64,000 nucleotides of DNA from Anaerolineales bacterium UBA2317 (GCA_002345215.1 DDVH01000025.1:13119-77118); one strand, 5' to 3'. Positions 24,684 through 33,670 are shown, counted from the first letter of the stretch. Made by a program: numbers and translations. Notes: generated from the sequence alone by a model not told the origin.

Positions 24684-26666
24684 ATGACTCAAAAAGTTGA
24701 CACATTATTTATCAATGCCATTGTCTTAACAATGGACGAAAAATTAAATCAATACGACCCCGGTGCAGTTGCTGTCAAGGGGGATTCAATTGTTGCGGTT
24801 GGAAAAGAAGAAGATATTAAAAAAGAATATTCAGCAAATGAAATTATTGATTGCAACAAAAAAGTGTTGATGCCGGGCTTAATCAATGCACATACACACG
24901 TCCCGATGACTCTCTTACGCGGTTTAGCAGATGATTTACGCCTCGATGTTTGGCTGATGGGTTACATGCTTCCAGTCGAAAGAGAATTTGTAAAACCAGA
25001 TTTTGTGCGTTTGGGAACATTGATCGCATGTGCAGAACAAATTAGAAGCGGCGTGACGACTTTCAATGACATGTATTATTTTGAAGATGATGTTGCGCAA
25101 GCCACAGCCGATGCAGGTATGCGAGCAGTATGTGGACAAACTGTAATCAGATTCCCTGTGCCAGATGCAGGCGCGTATGAAGATTCATTGGCGATGGCAA
25201 GAACATTTATACAAAAATGGAAAGGACATGAATTAATTGTCCCAGCCGTTGCGCCACATGCACCTTATTCCACTACGTCAGAAATTTTGAAAGCGTGTGC
25301 TGAACTTGCAAAAGAATTTGATGTGCCTTTGCATATTCATATATCCGAAACTTCTTTTGAAGTTGAAAACATGCGCAATGAACAAGGTATGCCTGTTGTG
25401 CCGTACGTCAAAAAACAAGGTTTGCTTGAAGCAAAAGTTATCGCCGCGCATTGTGTGCATATTGACGTTGGCGAAATCCGCACATTGCATCACGCCAATG
25501 CTGGCATTTCACATAACCCATCATCAAATCTCAAACTTGCTTCGGGCTTTGCGCCCGTCACAAAAATGCTTGAAATCGGAGTTAATGTTGGCATTGGTAC
25601 AGATGGTCCCGCTTCAAACAATGACCTCGATATGTTTGAAGAAGTGCGCCTCGCTTCTTTCGCCGCCAAGGCTTCGTCTAATGACCCGACTGCTCTTCCC
25701 GCGGCAACTGCTTTGTTGATGGCGACGCGTTTGGGTGCTCAGGCTTTGCATATTGGAGATATTACAGGTTCAATTGAAGTTGGTAAACGTGCGGATTTAA
25801 TTTTGGTGGATACTTCACCCCTACATAATTCTCCACGCTTCTTACGTGACCCGATGAATGCTTATGCTCAACTCGTCTTTGCCTCCAAGTCAACCGATGT
25901 GACGGATGTCATGGTCAATGGAAAATGGTTAATGAGAAATCATGAACTATTGACTCTTAATGAAAAAGAATTAATTGAACAAGCAAGAGAAGTTGCCAAG
26001 AAAATTGATGCCTTCTTAATTGAACGTGAACAATCTGTTTTATCAAAATTAATTGCACTCGGTGGCTCAATGGAAGAAGAGTCGTTTGAAGTGCAAGTAA
26101 AAGTCAAGGTGACAGAACCAGATGCCCTCGTCGAGAAATTGAAGCGCAGTGACCAAATCGAAATCAATGCTTTCAAACATTATCGTCAATTTGATGAATA
26201 TTTCTTGTTTGAAAAATCATCGGATGGACGATTAAGATTCCGTGAAGATAATTTGATCAGTGAAAAAGGTGATGTGGTTAACACGCGTTCACGTTTAACT
26301 TTGCTAGGACACAAACGCGAAGGTGAAATTGGACATGATGTTTTGCTTTCAAAGAGTCGCTTCCTTGCGCCTGCCACACAATCGTTGCGGTTTTATCGTG
26401 AATACTTCAAGCCGAAGCAAGAAATTTCTGTTGAAAAGAATCGCTTGCGTTGGCACATCAAATATAAAAACACAGAATTTTTTGTGAACATTGATGAAGT
26501 GAAAGAACCAGCCATGGGACATTTCCTTGAAATCAAAAGCAAAACTTGGAGCCGCACAGATGCGGAACTCAAAGCCAAGTTGGCAGATGAGTTATTGGAA
26601 TTACTCGGCGCATCCAACGCGGAAGTGGAAACACAAGATTTGATTGAAGTACTAACGGCAAAATAA
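24684..26666 (+). CDS. mtaD: Amidohydrolase (MTA/SAH deaminase-like) fused to a C-terminal CYTH domain
   Basis: 660 residues. Residues 1-435 are a metal-dependent deaminase of the 5-methylthioadenosine/S-adenosylhomocysteine type: NAHTHVPMTLLRG (His70, His72), VAPHAPYSTT, HIHISET, IAAHCVHID and GTDGPASNNDLDMFEE. Residues ~463-650 look like a CYTH (thiamine triphosphatase/class IV cyclase) barrel: EVQVKVKV in place of the ExExK start, QFDEYF, LRFRED, TRSRLTL, then FVNIDEV and GHFLEIKSK. The second Glu of ExExK is Gln, so catalysis may be altered. AAAAAGGAGC precedes the ATG. I do not know of this fusion as a described enzyme. Confidence 0.85.
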   Translation: MTQKVDTLFINAIVLTMDEKLNQYDPGAVAVKGDSIVAVGKEEDIKKEYSANEIIDCNKKVLMPGLINAHTHVPMTLLRGLADDLRLDVWLMGYMLPVEREFVKPDFVRLGTLIACAEQIRSGVTTFNDMYYFEDDVAQATADAGMRAVCGQTVIRFPVPDAGAYEDSLAMARTFIQKWKGHELIVPAVAPHAPYSTTSEILKACAELAKEFDVPLHIHISETSFEVENMRNEQGMPVVPYVKKQGLLEAKVIAAHCVHIDVGEIRTLHHANAGISHNPSSNLKLASGFAPVTKMLEIGVNVGIGTDGPASNNDLDMFEEVRLASFAAKASSNDPTALPAATALLMATRLGAQALHIGDITGSIEVGKRADLILVDTSPLHNSPRFLRDPMNAYAQLVFASKSTDVTDVMVNGKWLMRNHELLTLNEKELIEQAREVAKKIDAFLIEREQSVLSKLIALGGSMEEESFEVQVKVKVTEPDALVEKLKRSDQIEINAFKHYRQFDEYFLFEKSSDGRLRFREDNLISEKGDVVNTRSRLTLLGHKREGEIGHDVLLSKSRFLAPATQSLRFYREYFKPKQEISVEKNRLRWHIKYKNTEFFVNIDEVKEPAMGHFLEIKSKTWSRTDAELKAKLADELLELLGASNAEVETQDLIEVLTAK

Positions 26667-26671
26667 GATTA

Positions 26672-27682
26672 ATGAAAAATTTCAAAACAATAATAGAGAT
26701 ATTATTTTCAGCCTTATTTGTATTGACCGCAGTGTTCGCGTTGATTTTCTTCAATTTTGAACACAAGGCATTCAAGGCTGAAACGTATCAAAAAGTTTTT
26801 GAGAGTCAGGATTTCTACAATCGTATTCCCACTTTACTGGCAGAGACAGTGATCTCGTCTTCCAGCAATGCGGAGCAATTGCCACTTACCATGCAGGGAA
26901 TGAGCGGGCAAGCTTGGGAAGATTTCTTTCGAACTTTGTTACCGCCAGAAAGTTTGAAAGCAGTCGGAGATAGTGTATTGAATTCTGTTTTCTCGTATCT
27001 TAATCAGGAAAGTGATTCAGTCACAATATCACTCCAGCCAATCAAAACAAATATGGGTACCGACCTTGGCACCCAAGCTGTGCTCAATCTTTTGAAAACA
27101 CAACCTGCTTGCACATTAGAACAAGTGACACAAATGACATTTAGTTTGCTTACATCGCAGGAAATTGCATTTTGTAATCCGCCTGACGAGTTGGTACCGC
27201 TTTTAACACCTGTGATTCAAATCCAGTTGCAAACAGTCGCATTGATCATTCCAGATGAAATGACATTGCTCAGTGCACAGAACACACAAACTGACCCACG
27301 CCAAGGGATTCAAATTACGCGAATACTTATGAGATTTAGTCCGCTTGTGCCATTGGGATTTTTAATTTTGCTAACACTCACAACAGCAAGTTCTTTACAA
27401 AATTTGCTGAAGTGGTGGGGACTCTCTTTTTGGGCAACTGGTTTGGTTTCAATTTTTATTGGCATCATCGGTGCGCCTATCATTGGTCTGATTCTGAATT
27501 GGCTTATTAGAAGAGCCAGTTCTGCTTTGCCAAACATAATCTCAAGCTATGCTGGTGAACTTGGCTCAGCCGTGGCAGGCTCCATTTTATTGCCTATCTT
27601 GTTGCAAGGTGTTGCGATTTTGCTCTTTGGAGCAGGAATGTCAACGGCTTGGTTTTTGATTCGGAAAAGAACAATGGCGTAA
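26672..27682 (+). CDS. Integral membrane protein of unknown function
   Basis: 336 residues. One N-terminal helix (IEILFSALFVLTAVFALIFF), a ~180-residue extracytoplasmic region with two Cys (QPACTLEQ and IAFCNPP), then three helices at about 225-330. The start lies 5 nt after the amidohydrolase stop without a ribosome site, so translation is probably coupled. No family is recognised; the layout, one helix, a soluble domain and a helix cluster, recalls transporter accessory or sensor proteins. A very strong terminator follows. Confidence 0.7.
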   Translation: MKNFKTIIEILFSALFVLTAVFALIFFNFEHKAFKAETYQKVFESQDFYNRIPTLLAETVISSSSNAEQLPLTMQGMSGQAWEDFFRTLLPPESLKAVGDSVLNSVFSYLNQESDSVTISLQPIKTNMGTDLGTQAVLNLLKTQPACTLEQVTQMTFSLLTSQEIAFCNPPDELVPLLTPVIQIQLQTVALIIPDEMTLLSAQNTQTDPRQGIQITRILMRFSPLVPLGFLILLTLTTASSLQNLLKWWGLSFWATGLVSIFIGIIGAPIIGLILNWLIRRASSALPNIISSYAGELGSAVAGSILLPILLQGVAILLFGAGMSTAWFLIRKRTMA

Positions 27683-27722
27683 ATGGTGAATCACAAAAAT
27701 GTGTTATTGATGAAGTAAGTTA

Positions 27723-27759
27723 AAGTGAAAGTCACCTTTAAGGTGACTTTCACTTTTTA
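27723..27759. terminator. Strong bidirectional terminator
   Basis: A 17-bp perfect palindrome arm, AAAGTGAAAGTCACCTT and its complement around one central base, ending in T5 on the plus strand. It separates two convergent genes. Confidence 0.9.
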
Positions 27760-27805
27760 AGCCAGATTTATACTGCAAAACTTGCATTAGAAGTTTGGAA
27801 TGGGT

Positions 27806-28261
27806 TTAGGAAATAGTTTCAGATTCATCATTAGGGGACATAAATTCATGGGAGTTTTCAGGCGCTGCTGTGACAACATGTATCAAATGATGAAGCCAAT
27901 TATGTGAAAGTTTCAGAATATATTCTGGATACCCGCCAGCACGAACTGATAAAGTACCAATATCATCTTTATCAGGCATAAACTCAATATCTACTGGAAT
28001 ACCACCTTCATGTACTAATTCACAACGCAACCATTTGTAAAAAATATGTTCAATAGGATGCATTTCACCACGATATTCAACGCCTATTCTAAATGAATGT
28101 GATTCTTTAAGAAATAATTCAAACGCTTCACGGTCTCTAAGATTCGGATACCTGCGCTTTGCTGTAGATGCAACAGCAACTAAAGCACTTAGAAAAGCGC
28201 CTTCTAATCTTTCATTTTTCCAAAGATACAGAGAATCTTCAACGCGTGTTTTAATACTCAT
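27806..28261 (-). CDS. Hypothetical protein with HEPN-like RX4H motif
   Basis: 151 residues, mainly helical and soluble. WLRCELVHEGG contains Arg79-x4-His84, the spacing of the HEPN ribonuclease motif, preceded by helices with LEGAFLSALVAVASTAKRRYP, as in HEPN or Abi-like folds. The C-terminus is acidic with LSHNWLHHLIHVV. No partner antitoxin gene is adjacent, and no ribosome site stands out. It is the only gene between convergent membrane-protein and mltG units. The HEPN assignment rests on the short motif and helical look only. Confidence 0.5.
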   Translation of the reverse strand: MSIKTRVEDSLYLWKNERLEGAFLSALVAVASTAKRRYPNLRDREAFELFLKESHSFRIGVEYRGEMHPIEHIFYKWLRCELVHEGGIPVDIEFMPDKDDIGTLSVRAGGYPEYILKLSHNWLHHLIHVVTAAPENSHEFMSPNDESETIS

Positions 28262-28386
28262 TAATAAATTGTAAATTGATTTGTAAATATAGTTTTATCA
28301 TAAAAAACTTCGCTTTCAAACTTGAAAAGATACTTCCTAACAACCTATCTCTTTGATATATCTTTATTATACAATACTAAAAATAA

Positions 28387-29499
28387 TCACGGACACGCAT
28401 TCGCAATTTGTTCTTCAAACGTGACAGAAAAATTATGGTAGCCAGAGCCATCACATGCGGCGCGGAAGTAATAATATGGCGTGGCTTCGGGGTATGCGAC
28501 TGCCATCAACGCTTCTAGGCTGGGATTTGAAATCGGTGTAGGTGGCAAACCTACATTGAGATACGTGTTATACGGCGAAGGGATTTGTAAATCATTTAAT
28601 GCTAATGGACTCTTCCACCATGAGTTTTTGTCAAATTGATAGCCTAAGGCATATTGCACAGTTGGGTCTGCATCCAGTTTCATGTTGATTGCCAAACGAT
28701 TCAAATAAACGGATGCAATCATTGGGGCTTCTTCAATATGAATGGCTTCACGTTCAACGATTGATGCAATGATGACTGCTTCGTAAACGGTCAATCCGCG
28801 ATTTTCAAAGGCGGTGATTAAGTCTTGTGTCATGCGTTGTGCAAAGTTACGTGCAACGATGTCAAGGAATTGGTCAAGGGTTGTTTCGCGTGGCAATGTG
28901 TAAGTATCGGGAAAGAAAAATCCTTCCATAGATGGTGCTGAGGTGAAATCCAAAACTTGAGGTGGAGTCTGTGCGGCGGAAAGAAATGCTTCGGGCGTAA
29001 TGCTCAAGCCCGAGGTTGGGAGTGAAGCGGCGATTTCTTCCATCCGCCAACCTGCTAAGATAACAAGTGTCGCATCGGTTGGAGAAAATTTTTGCAAAGC
29101 CTTCGCAATATCAATGATAGATTGGGCAGGGCTCAAATTAAATTCGCCCGCTTGAATGGTCAGGTCAATGCCTGTGTAAACGACGTAATCAAAAAAAGCA
29201 TCAGCATTTGAAATTAGATTTGATTCTTGCAAACGTTGGGCAATCGATGAAATTGATTCACCTGATGAAACGATAAAATTTTGTTCAGCACCATTTGGGT
29301 TTAATGGCGTTGAGAGTTCATCGCCATACGAAAGCAAGCGCGCTGAATATTCAATGCGATTTGAAATCGAAAGATGATTGGCTGGTGGACCATACAATAA
29401 CGATGCACGTGCGGGAATGTAATAGATAAATGAAAAAACACAAACGAGTGTAATGACAACAAGAATTAATAAGATGAAATAATATTGATAACGACGCAT
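28387..29499 (-). CDS. mltG: Endolytic murein transglycosylase MltG
   Basis: 370 residues, YceG-like. An N-terminal helix (YYFILLILVVITLVCVFSFIYYI, shown by hydrophobicity at residues 5-27) anchors it; a LysM-like subdomain with FIVSSGESISSIAQRL follows; the catalytic domain has EGFFFPDTYTLPR, the active-site Glu in IIASIVEREA, ASVYLNRLAINMKLDADPTV and the typical SPYNTYLNVGLPPTPISNP ending. It cleaves nascent glycan strands. It follows ruvX, the common bacterial order. Confidence 0.95.
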   Translation of the reverse strand: MRRYQYYFILLILVVITLVCVFSFIYYIPARASLLYGPPANHLSISNRIEYSARLLSYGDELSTPLNPNGAEQNFIVSSGESISSIAQRLQESNLISNADAFFDYVVYTGIDLTIQAGEFNLSPAQSIIDIAKALQKFSPTDATLVILAGWRMEEIAASLPTSGLSITPEAFLSAAQTPPQVLDFTSAPSMEGFFFPDTYTLPRETTLDQFLDIVARNFAQRMTQDLITAFENRGLTVYEAVIIASIVEREAIHIEEAPMIASVYLNRLAINMKLDADPTVQYALGYQFDKNSWWKSPLALNDLQIPSPYNTYLNVGLPPTPISNPSLEALMAVAYPEATPYYYFRAACDGSGYHNFSVTFEEQIANACP

Positions 29500-29540
29500 T
29501 TTTTATTTACGATTTCTGGTGTATGGTTTTTAATTCGGTG

Positions 29541-29613
29541 GTCGAGTAGGCGGCGGGTCTCGATACGTTCCTTCGGAACTACTCGACCATCGCCGCCGTA
29601 TCGAGACCACGTT
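29541..29613. repeat. Interspersed palindrome of the GGTCGAGTAG / CTCGATACG type
   Basis: TGGTCGAGTAG (about 29539-29550) pairs with CTACTCGACCA (29577-29587), enclosing GGTCTCGATACG; a further CGTATCGAGACCACG copy follows. It lies in the mltG-ruvX gap and reaches into the last codons of ruvX. A diverged relative is at 62798. Confidence 0.8.
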
Positions 29614-30016
29614 TCGACTCAAGATAATTTTGCAAAATAACCACTGCCGCGTATTCATCTTGATGACCTGCACGCTTTTTTCTGGAAACGCCAAGTTCGA
29701 TTCGTGCGGCACGGGCGATTTGTGTGCTAAACGATTCATCCACCATTTCTATAGGAATTTGAGTTTGATTTTTCAATTCATCTGCAAAACGCCCAGCCCT
29801 ACGCCCTGCCATGTTTGGCTTGCCATCTTCATCTAATGATTGACCAATGATAATTAATGCAACATCATTTTGATTTGCAATCTCAGCCACTTGCGCCGCG
29901 TCAATCATACGGGAAACATGCTTAATCACATTCAAAGGATTTGCAATTGTGCCAGTTAAGTCACTGATTGCTAAGCCGATTCTTTTTTCACCATGGTCAA
30001 TTGCTAAAATTCTCAT
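29579..30016 (-). CDS. ruvX: Putative pre-16S rRNA nuclease (Holliday junction resolvase-like)
   Basis: 145 residues, YqgF/RuvX family with an RNase H-like fold. MRILAIDHGEKRIGLAISD holds the catalytic Asp, GQSLDEDGKPN and the mid-protein Glu in VDESFSTQIA, and GHQDEYAAVVILQNYL the final Asp. The protein helps mature 16S rRNA. The last ~10 residues (RGLDTAAMVE) are encoded by an interspersed palindrome, so the C-terminus was probably altered by its arrival. The CCACAGAG repeat copy 3 lies just upstream. Confidence 0.93.
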   Translation of the reverse strand: MRILAIDHGEKRIGLAISDLTGTIANPLNVIKHVSRMIDAAQVAEIANQNDVALIIIGQSLDEDGKPNMAGRRAGRFADELKNQTQIPIEMVDESFSTQIARAARIELGVSRKKRAGHQDEYAAVVILQNYLESKRGLDTAAMVE

Positions 30017-30025
30017 AATAACTCT

Positions 30026-30089
30026 TAGCCACAGAGAGCACAGAGACCTTTGAGGTTTTTCTCAAAAAACTCTGTGTCCTCTGTGGCAA
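30026..30089. repeat. Interspersed inverted repeat, CCACAGAG family, copy 3
   Basis: GCCACAGAGAGCACAGAG left arm and CTCTGTGTCCTCTGTGGC right arm. It fills the ruvX / baseplate-J-like gap. Confidence 0.85.
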
Positions 30090-30091
30090 AT

Positions 30092-31576
30092 TTATTTTAC
30101 TTCAACCGAAATATTAAACGGAATCAACGGTAAAAAGTTCCACCATGAAGGGTTTATCGTAATCTGTGGTTCTTGACGAAATGGAAATGACTCAATCAAT
30201 TCATCTTTTGCATTTTGCAAATTATATCCACGAATCACATTGAAGACTTGTAACACATCCACATGCTTGACAGTGTTTTGACTAATTTGCAATTGAAAAC
30301 GAGTCACACCATCCGAATCAGTGAAAGGTGTATCAATTAATTCAAATTGCATTTCATCAATCACAGAAAAACCTTCGGGAATAGAAGCATTCAAATACGA
30401 TGAAGTTAATGTTTGCATATCATTTGCAAACACATACAACGCTGAAAATTCTGCTTGCATGATTAATGTCAAAGTATCACCTGCTTCATTTTCAAGCGGA
30501 GAAAATTCCTCAACCAAAATTTCTTTTAATTCAAGCGTATCTACAATTAAGAAATCTTTGTCAGCAAGTTCAGTGCGCATTTGTGTTTCGGCAAGCAACC
30601 TTAATTCATTCAATGTTTCTTCACGCAAAATAGCACGGTCATTTTCATTTGCACCAATTGCATTTTCATCTTCCCCACCTGATATAGATTCAGGATTCGT
30701 AACCGTCATAGATAACCCAAGCGGACCTTCAATTGAAATGATTGATTCCGCCTCTACATTTCCACCTTCACCCGCATTCACTGCTTGAATTGGAACTTCT
30801 ACAATTTGATTTACACCGCCTTGCAAAATGGTTCGGTTCAATGTTTCAAACCGAATCAAATCTACTGTTGCAACAATCGTGCCAGCAGGTATGGTCACTT
30901 CACTTGAACTTAAATTTTGAAATTGCACAAATCCTTTGGCTTTTGTTTTTGGAATTGCAATTTGACTAGTAACTACTTTTATTTTTTCAACATCTACTAT
31001 TACAAAAATTTCTTGCGCGGGTATAGCACCATTCAATGAAACTGAATTAAAAGATAAACTCGCCTGCACAGGTATCACTGCTGAAACCAGTTTTGATTCG
31101 GGAAATAATGTCACTTGCGCGCGAGGGATAAATAAACCTGCCAACACCAAAACAGATAGCACCCCAATTGCAAACAAGATGATTCTGCCTAATAAAGATT
31201 TCACCCAAGCAGGCTCTTGGATGCGAACCTCATCACGCTTCTTTCTCAGGTCAACTTGGGGCGGTTTCGGGATTCGTCTCTTTCGGGGCGGCGACTCAAG
31301 CCAAACGTCCTTTTGAGCCGATGCAGTTGAATCAAAAACTGGAATGTTTAAAGATTCAGCATCTCGGCGAACATTATTCCAACGAGTCACTAATCCTAAT
31401 TGCGCCCCAAGCGAATCAGCATGACGTTGTAAAATTTTCAAATCCAATAATCTTAAACTTACCTTTTCATATTTGGGCCACACCAACAAAATGCGCGGAG
31501 TCTTCGCCCACGAAAGTTTATCGCGGACTGAAATCAAATTATCATGTGATTCGAGGGTGATGATTTTTGTTTTCAA
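30092..31576 (-). CDS. Membrane-anchored baseplate-J-like domain protein
   Basis: 494 residues. Residues 1-120 are soluble (a Rossmann-like ILLVWPKYEK segment then a basic linker PPRKRRIPKPP), a membrane helix lies at ~130-150, and an extracytoplasmic part has the core of the phage baseplate J/gp47 family: VTIPAGTIVATVDLIRFET, VNQIVEVPIQAVNAGEGGNV and TNPESISGGEDEN. Such chromosomal baseplate-J-like proteins occur in Chloroflexota without other phage genes; the job is unknown. The start is TTG (no ATG fits), 11 nt after nifS and without a clear ribosome site. Confidence 0.75.
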   Translation of the reverse strand: MKTKIITLESHDNLISVRDKLSWAKTPRILLVWPKYEKVSLRLLDLKILQRHADSLGAQLGLVTRWNNVRRDAESLNIPVFDSTASAQKDVWLESPPRKRRIPKPPQVDLRKKRDEVRIQEPAWVKSLLGRIILFAIGVLSVLVLAGLFIPRAQVTLFPESKLVSAVIPVQASLSFNSVSLNGAIPAQEIFVIVDVEKIKVVTSQIAIPKTKAKGFVQFQNLSSSEVTIPAGTIVATVDLIRFETLNRTILQGGVNQIVEVPIQAVNAGEGGNVEAESIISIEGPLGLSMTVTNPESISGGEDENAIGANENDRAILREETLNELRLLAETQMRTELADKDFLIVDTLELKEILVEEFSPLENEAGDTLTLIMQAEFSALYVFANDMQTLTSSYLNASIPEGFSVIDEMQFELIDTPFTDSDGVTRFQLQISQNTVKHVDVLQVFNVIRGYNLQNAKDELIESFPFRQEPQITINPSWWNFLPLIPFNISVEVK

Positions 31577-31587
31577 AAGTTAGTTTG

Positions 31588-32748
31588 CTAATTACTAGTT
31601 TTATGGTTACTTAGTTTTCTTGCTTTTTCAATTAATGAAGGCAATGTTTTCAAAAATGAATCAACGTGCTCAGCAGTTGAATCTTTTCCAAGTGTTACAC
31701 GCAAAGAACCCAAAGCCCAATCATCCGAAAAACCTAATGCTTTAATTACTTCACTTGGTTCTGGATTACCTGTTTTGCATGCCGAGCCAGAAGAACAAGC
31801 AAAGCCAGCCGAATCTAGCATTTGCAAAAGCAAATTGCCATCTACATCTTTGAAAACAAATGAAGCATGATTCGGCAAACGATTTTGTGGATAACCTGTT
31901 AATTGAGAATCAGGAATTGATTCAAGTACAGAACCAATAATATGGTCACGCAATGGTTTGACATGATTTATTCTTTCTTCTCTTTCTTCATCAGCCAATC
32001 TCAATGCTTCTGCAAACCCGACAATATAAGGAACATTATGAGTTCCTGCCCGCAAACTGCTTTCTTGGCTTCCACCTGTGAGATGTGGAATCAGTTGCGT
32101 GCCCTTGCGAACATACAAAGCTCCAACACCTTTTGGTCCATAAAATTTATGTCCACCGAGTGACATTAAATCTACACCAAGTTTTTGAACATCCACATCT
32201 AAATATGCGGCGGCTTGCACCGCATCTGTATGAAACAAAATGTTATTTGCTTTTGCAACTTGAGCCAAATCCGCAATTGGATTTATTGTTCCGATTTCAT
32301 TATTGGCATACATCACTGAAGCGAGAGAAGTATTATTGCAAACGGCTTTACTCAAAGACGCAACTGTAATTTCGCCATGCTCATTAACATCTAACCATTC
32401 AAGTAAAAAGTTATATTCTTTTTCAAGTTGTCCTGCCGTTTTACTCACGGCAGGATGTTCTGTTTTTGCAGTCAAAATCCATTTGCCTGTATCGCGCCTC
32501 GCCATCATCGCGCCACGCAAAGCCAAATTATCTGCCTCAGAGCCGCCTGATGTAAAAATAATTTCATCGGCACGGCAATGCAACACCTTAGCAACTTTTT
32601 CGCGGGCTTCTTCAATGGCCGTCTCCGCTTTTTGACCAAAGCGATGAATCGAAGATGGATTCCCAAATGAATCAGAGAAATACGGCATCATCACGTCTAA
32701 GACGCGTTTGTCTAATGGTGTTGTGGCGGCGTAATCAAGATAAATCAT
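31588..32748 (-). CDS. nifS: Cysteine desulfurase (NifS/IscS type)
   Basis: 386 residues, PLP enzyme that moves sulfur from cysteine to acceptors for Fe-S and thio-tRNA synthesis. It starts MIYLDYAATTPLD; the PLP lysine is in LGGHKFYGPKGVG, and the persulfide Cys in FACSSGSACKTG. TSGGSEADNLAL and HTDAVQAA are conserved. A frame extension to 32784 is possible, but the family begins at this ATG, and TATAAT ends 7 nt before it, so the message is probably leaderless. The genes after it on the strand are the baseplate-J-like gene, ruvX and mltG. Confidence 0.95.
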   Translation of the reverse strand: MIYLDYAATTPLDKRVLDVMMPYFSDSFGNPSSIHRFGQKAETAIEEAREKVAKVLHCRADEIIFTSGGSEADNLALRGAMMARRDTGKWILTAKTEHPAVSKTAGQLEKEYNFLLEWLDVNEHGEITVASLSKAVCNNTSLASVMYANNEIGTINPIADLAQVAKANNILFHTDAVQAAAYLDVDVQKLGVDLMSLGGHKFYGPKGVGALYVRKGTQLIPHLTGGSQESSLRAGTHNVPYIVGFAEALRLADEEREERINHVKPLRDHIIGSVLESIPDSQLTGYPQNRLPNHASFVFKDVDGNLLLQMLDSAGFACSSGSACKTGNPEPSEVIKALGFSDDWALGSLRVTLGKDSTAEHVDSFLKTLPSLIEKARKLSNHKTSN

Positions 32749-32755
32749 AGATAAG

Positions 32756-32761
32756 ATTATA
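32756..32761 (-). promoter_or_regulatory. -10 box of a leaderless nifS transcript
   Basis: Reads TATAAT on the minus strand, then 7 nt, then the nifS ATG. No Shine-Dalgarno sequence fits between. The -35 region is weak. Confidence 0.55.
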
Positions 32762-32857
32762 ACCCGCCTCTGACTTGACTTCATCTTGATTCAGTTCCTC
32801 AAATTTGATTCTCATCCTCGACTTTTGTTGTACAATCACTATACAGGAGATGTAACA

Positions 32858-33670
32858 ATGGCAGATAATGAATCCGAAGACAGAAACATAATTCCCGTAG
32901 AAGAAGAGGCGATGCCCGCACTAGCGGATAAGAATCAAGCCGAAGATGAATCAAAAGAAGAGAAGGAATCTTTTCTATCAAGATTCGGGCGGGCATTTAT
33001 CAATTTCTTACGAGCCTTGTTGAGATTGGTTTTAATTCTGGCATTGTTTGGGATATTAATTTTTTACGGTTTACCTTATATCCAACGCACATTTATCGCG
33101 CCAGTGGAAGAGAACGCTTCGCGCATGAGTGAGTTGGAAAATGAAATTGCGAGATTACAAACCGAAGTTGCTGAAATGAATCATCGTTTGATTACAGTTG
33201 AGACAACGATTGAAACGCATTCGGCTTCGATTCAAAAATTGGAAGAAATTCAAGCTACGATTGAAAGTGAATTGCAAGCAAATAATAATTCAGTGTTACT
33301 TGAATTGAAACATGAAGTGATGTTAGCGCGTGCATTTGACATGCTCGGACGGGCACGTTTGTATTTATCACAAAGTAATTTTGGTTTGGCACAAGAAGAT
33401 GTGCAAAGTGCGCGAGATTTATTATTTGAGTTGCAAACTGAAACAGGTGATGAAGTGTTAACTCAAGTGATTGCACGTTTAGATTTAGCATTAGGCAATT
33501 TACCACAATTCCCCGTGGTTGCATCTGGTGACTTGGAAATTGCTTGGCAAATTTTGATAAGTGGTGAAGCAAGTGCAATTTCAACATCAACTTCAACACC
33601 ATTTGTTGAAGATTTCTTAACTGCTACGCCAACTCCGTTTGATGTTCCATCTGTAACACCAACGCCATAA
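32858..33670 (+). CDS. Membrane protein with coiled coil and helical extracytoplasmic domain, function unknown
   Basis: About 270 residues. An acidic N-terminus (MADNESEDRNIIPVEEEA) precedes one membrane helix (LVLILALFGILIFYGLPYI), then a coiled coil of ~60 residues (SELENEIARLQTEVAEMN) and a helical, TPR-like domain (RARLYLSQSNFGLAQEDV) with a Thr/Pro-rich tail. CAGGAG precedes this ATG; the in-frame ATG at 32786 would start inside the divergent nifS promoter. It may be an envelope scaffold. No named family is recognised. Confidence 0.7.
   Translation: MADNESEDRNIIPVEEEAMPALADKNQAEDESKEEKESFLSRFGRAFINFLRALLRLVLILALFGILIFYGLPYIQRTFIAPVEENASRMSELENEIARLQTEVAEMNHRLITVETTIETHSASIQKLEEIQATIESELQANNNSVLLELKHEVMLARAFDMLGRARLYLSQSNFGLAQEDVQSARDLLFELQTETGDEVLTQVIARLDLALGNLPQFPVVASGDLEIAWQILISGEASAISTSTSTPFVEDFLTATPTPFDVPSVTPTP

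Noticed and set aside
29530..29739. Minus-strand frame overlapping ruvX in another phase
   Set aside because: Composition follows the palindrome and the ruvX shadow; no start signal.
30092..31576. Prophage or contractile injection system
   Set aside because: Only a single baseplate-J-like domain is present; neighbours are housekeeping genes.
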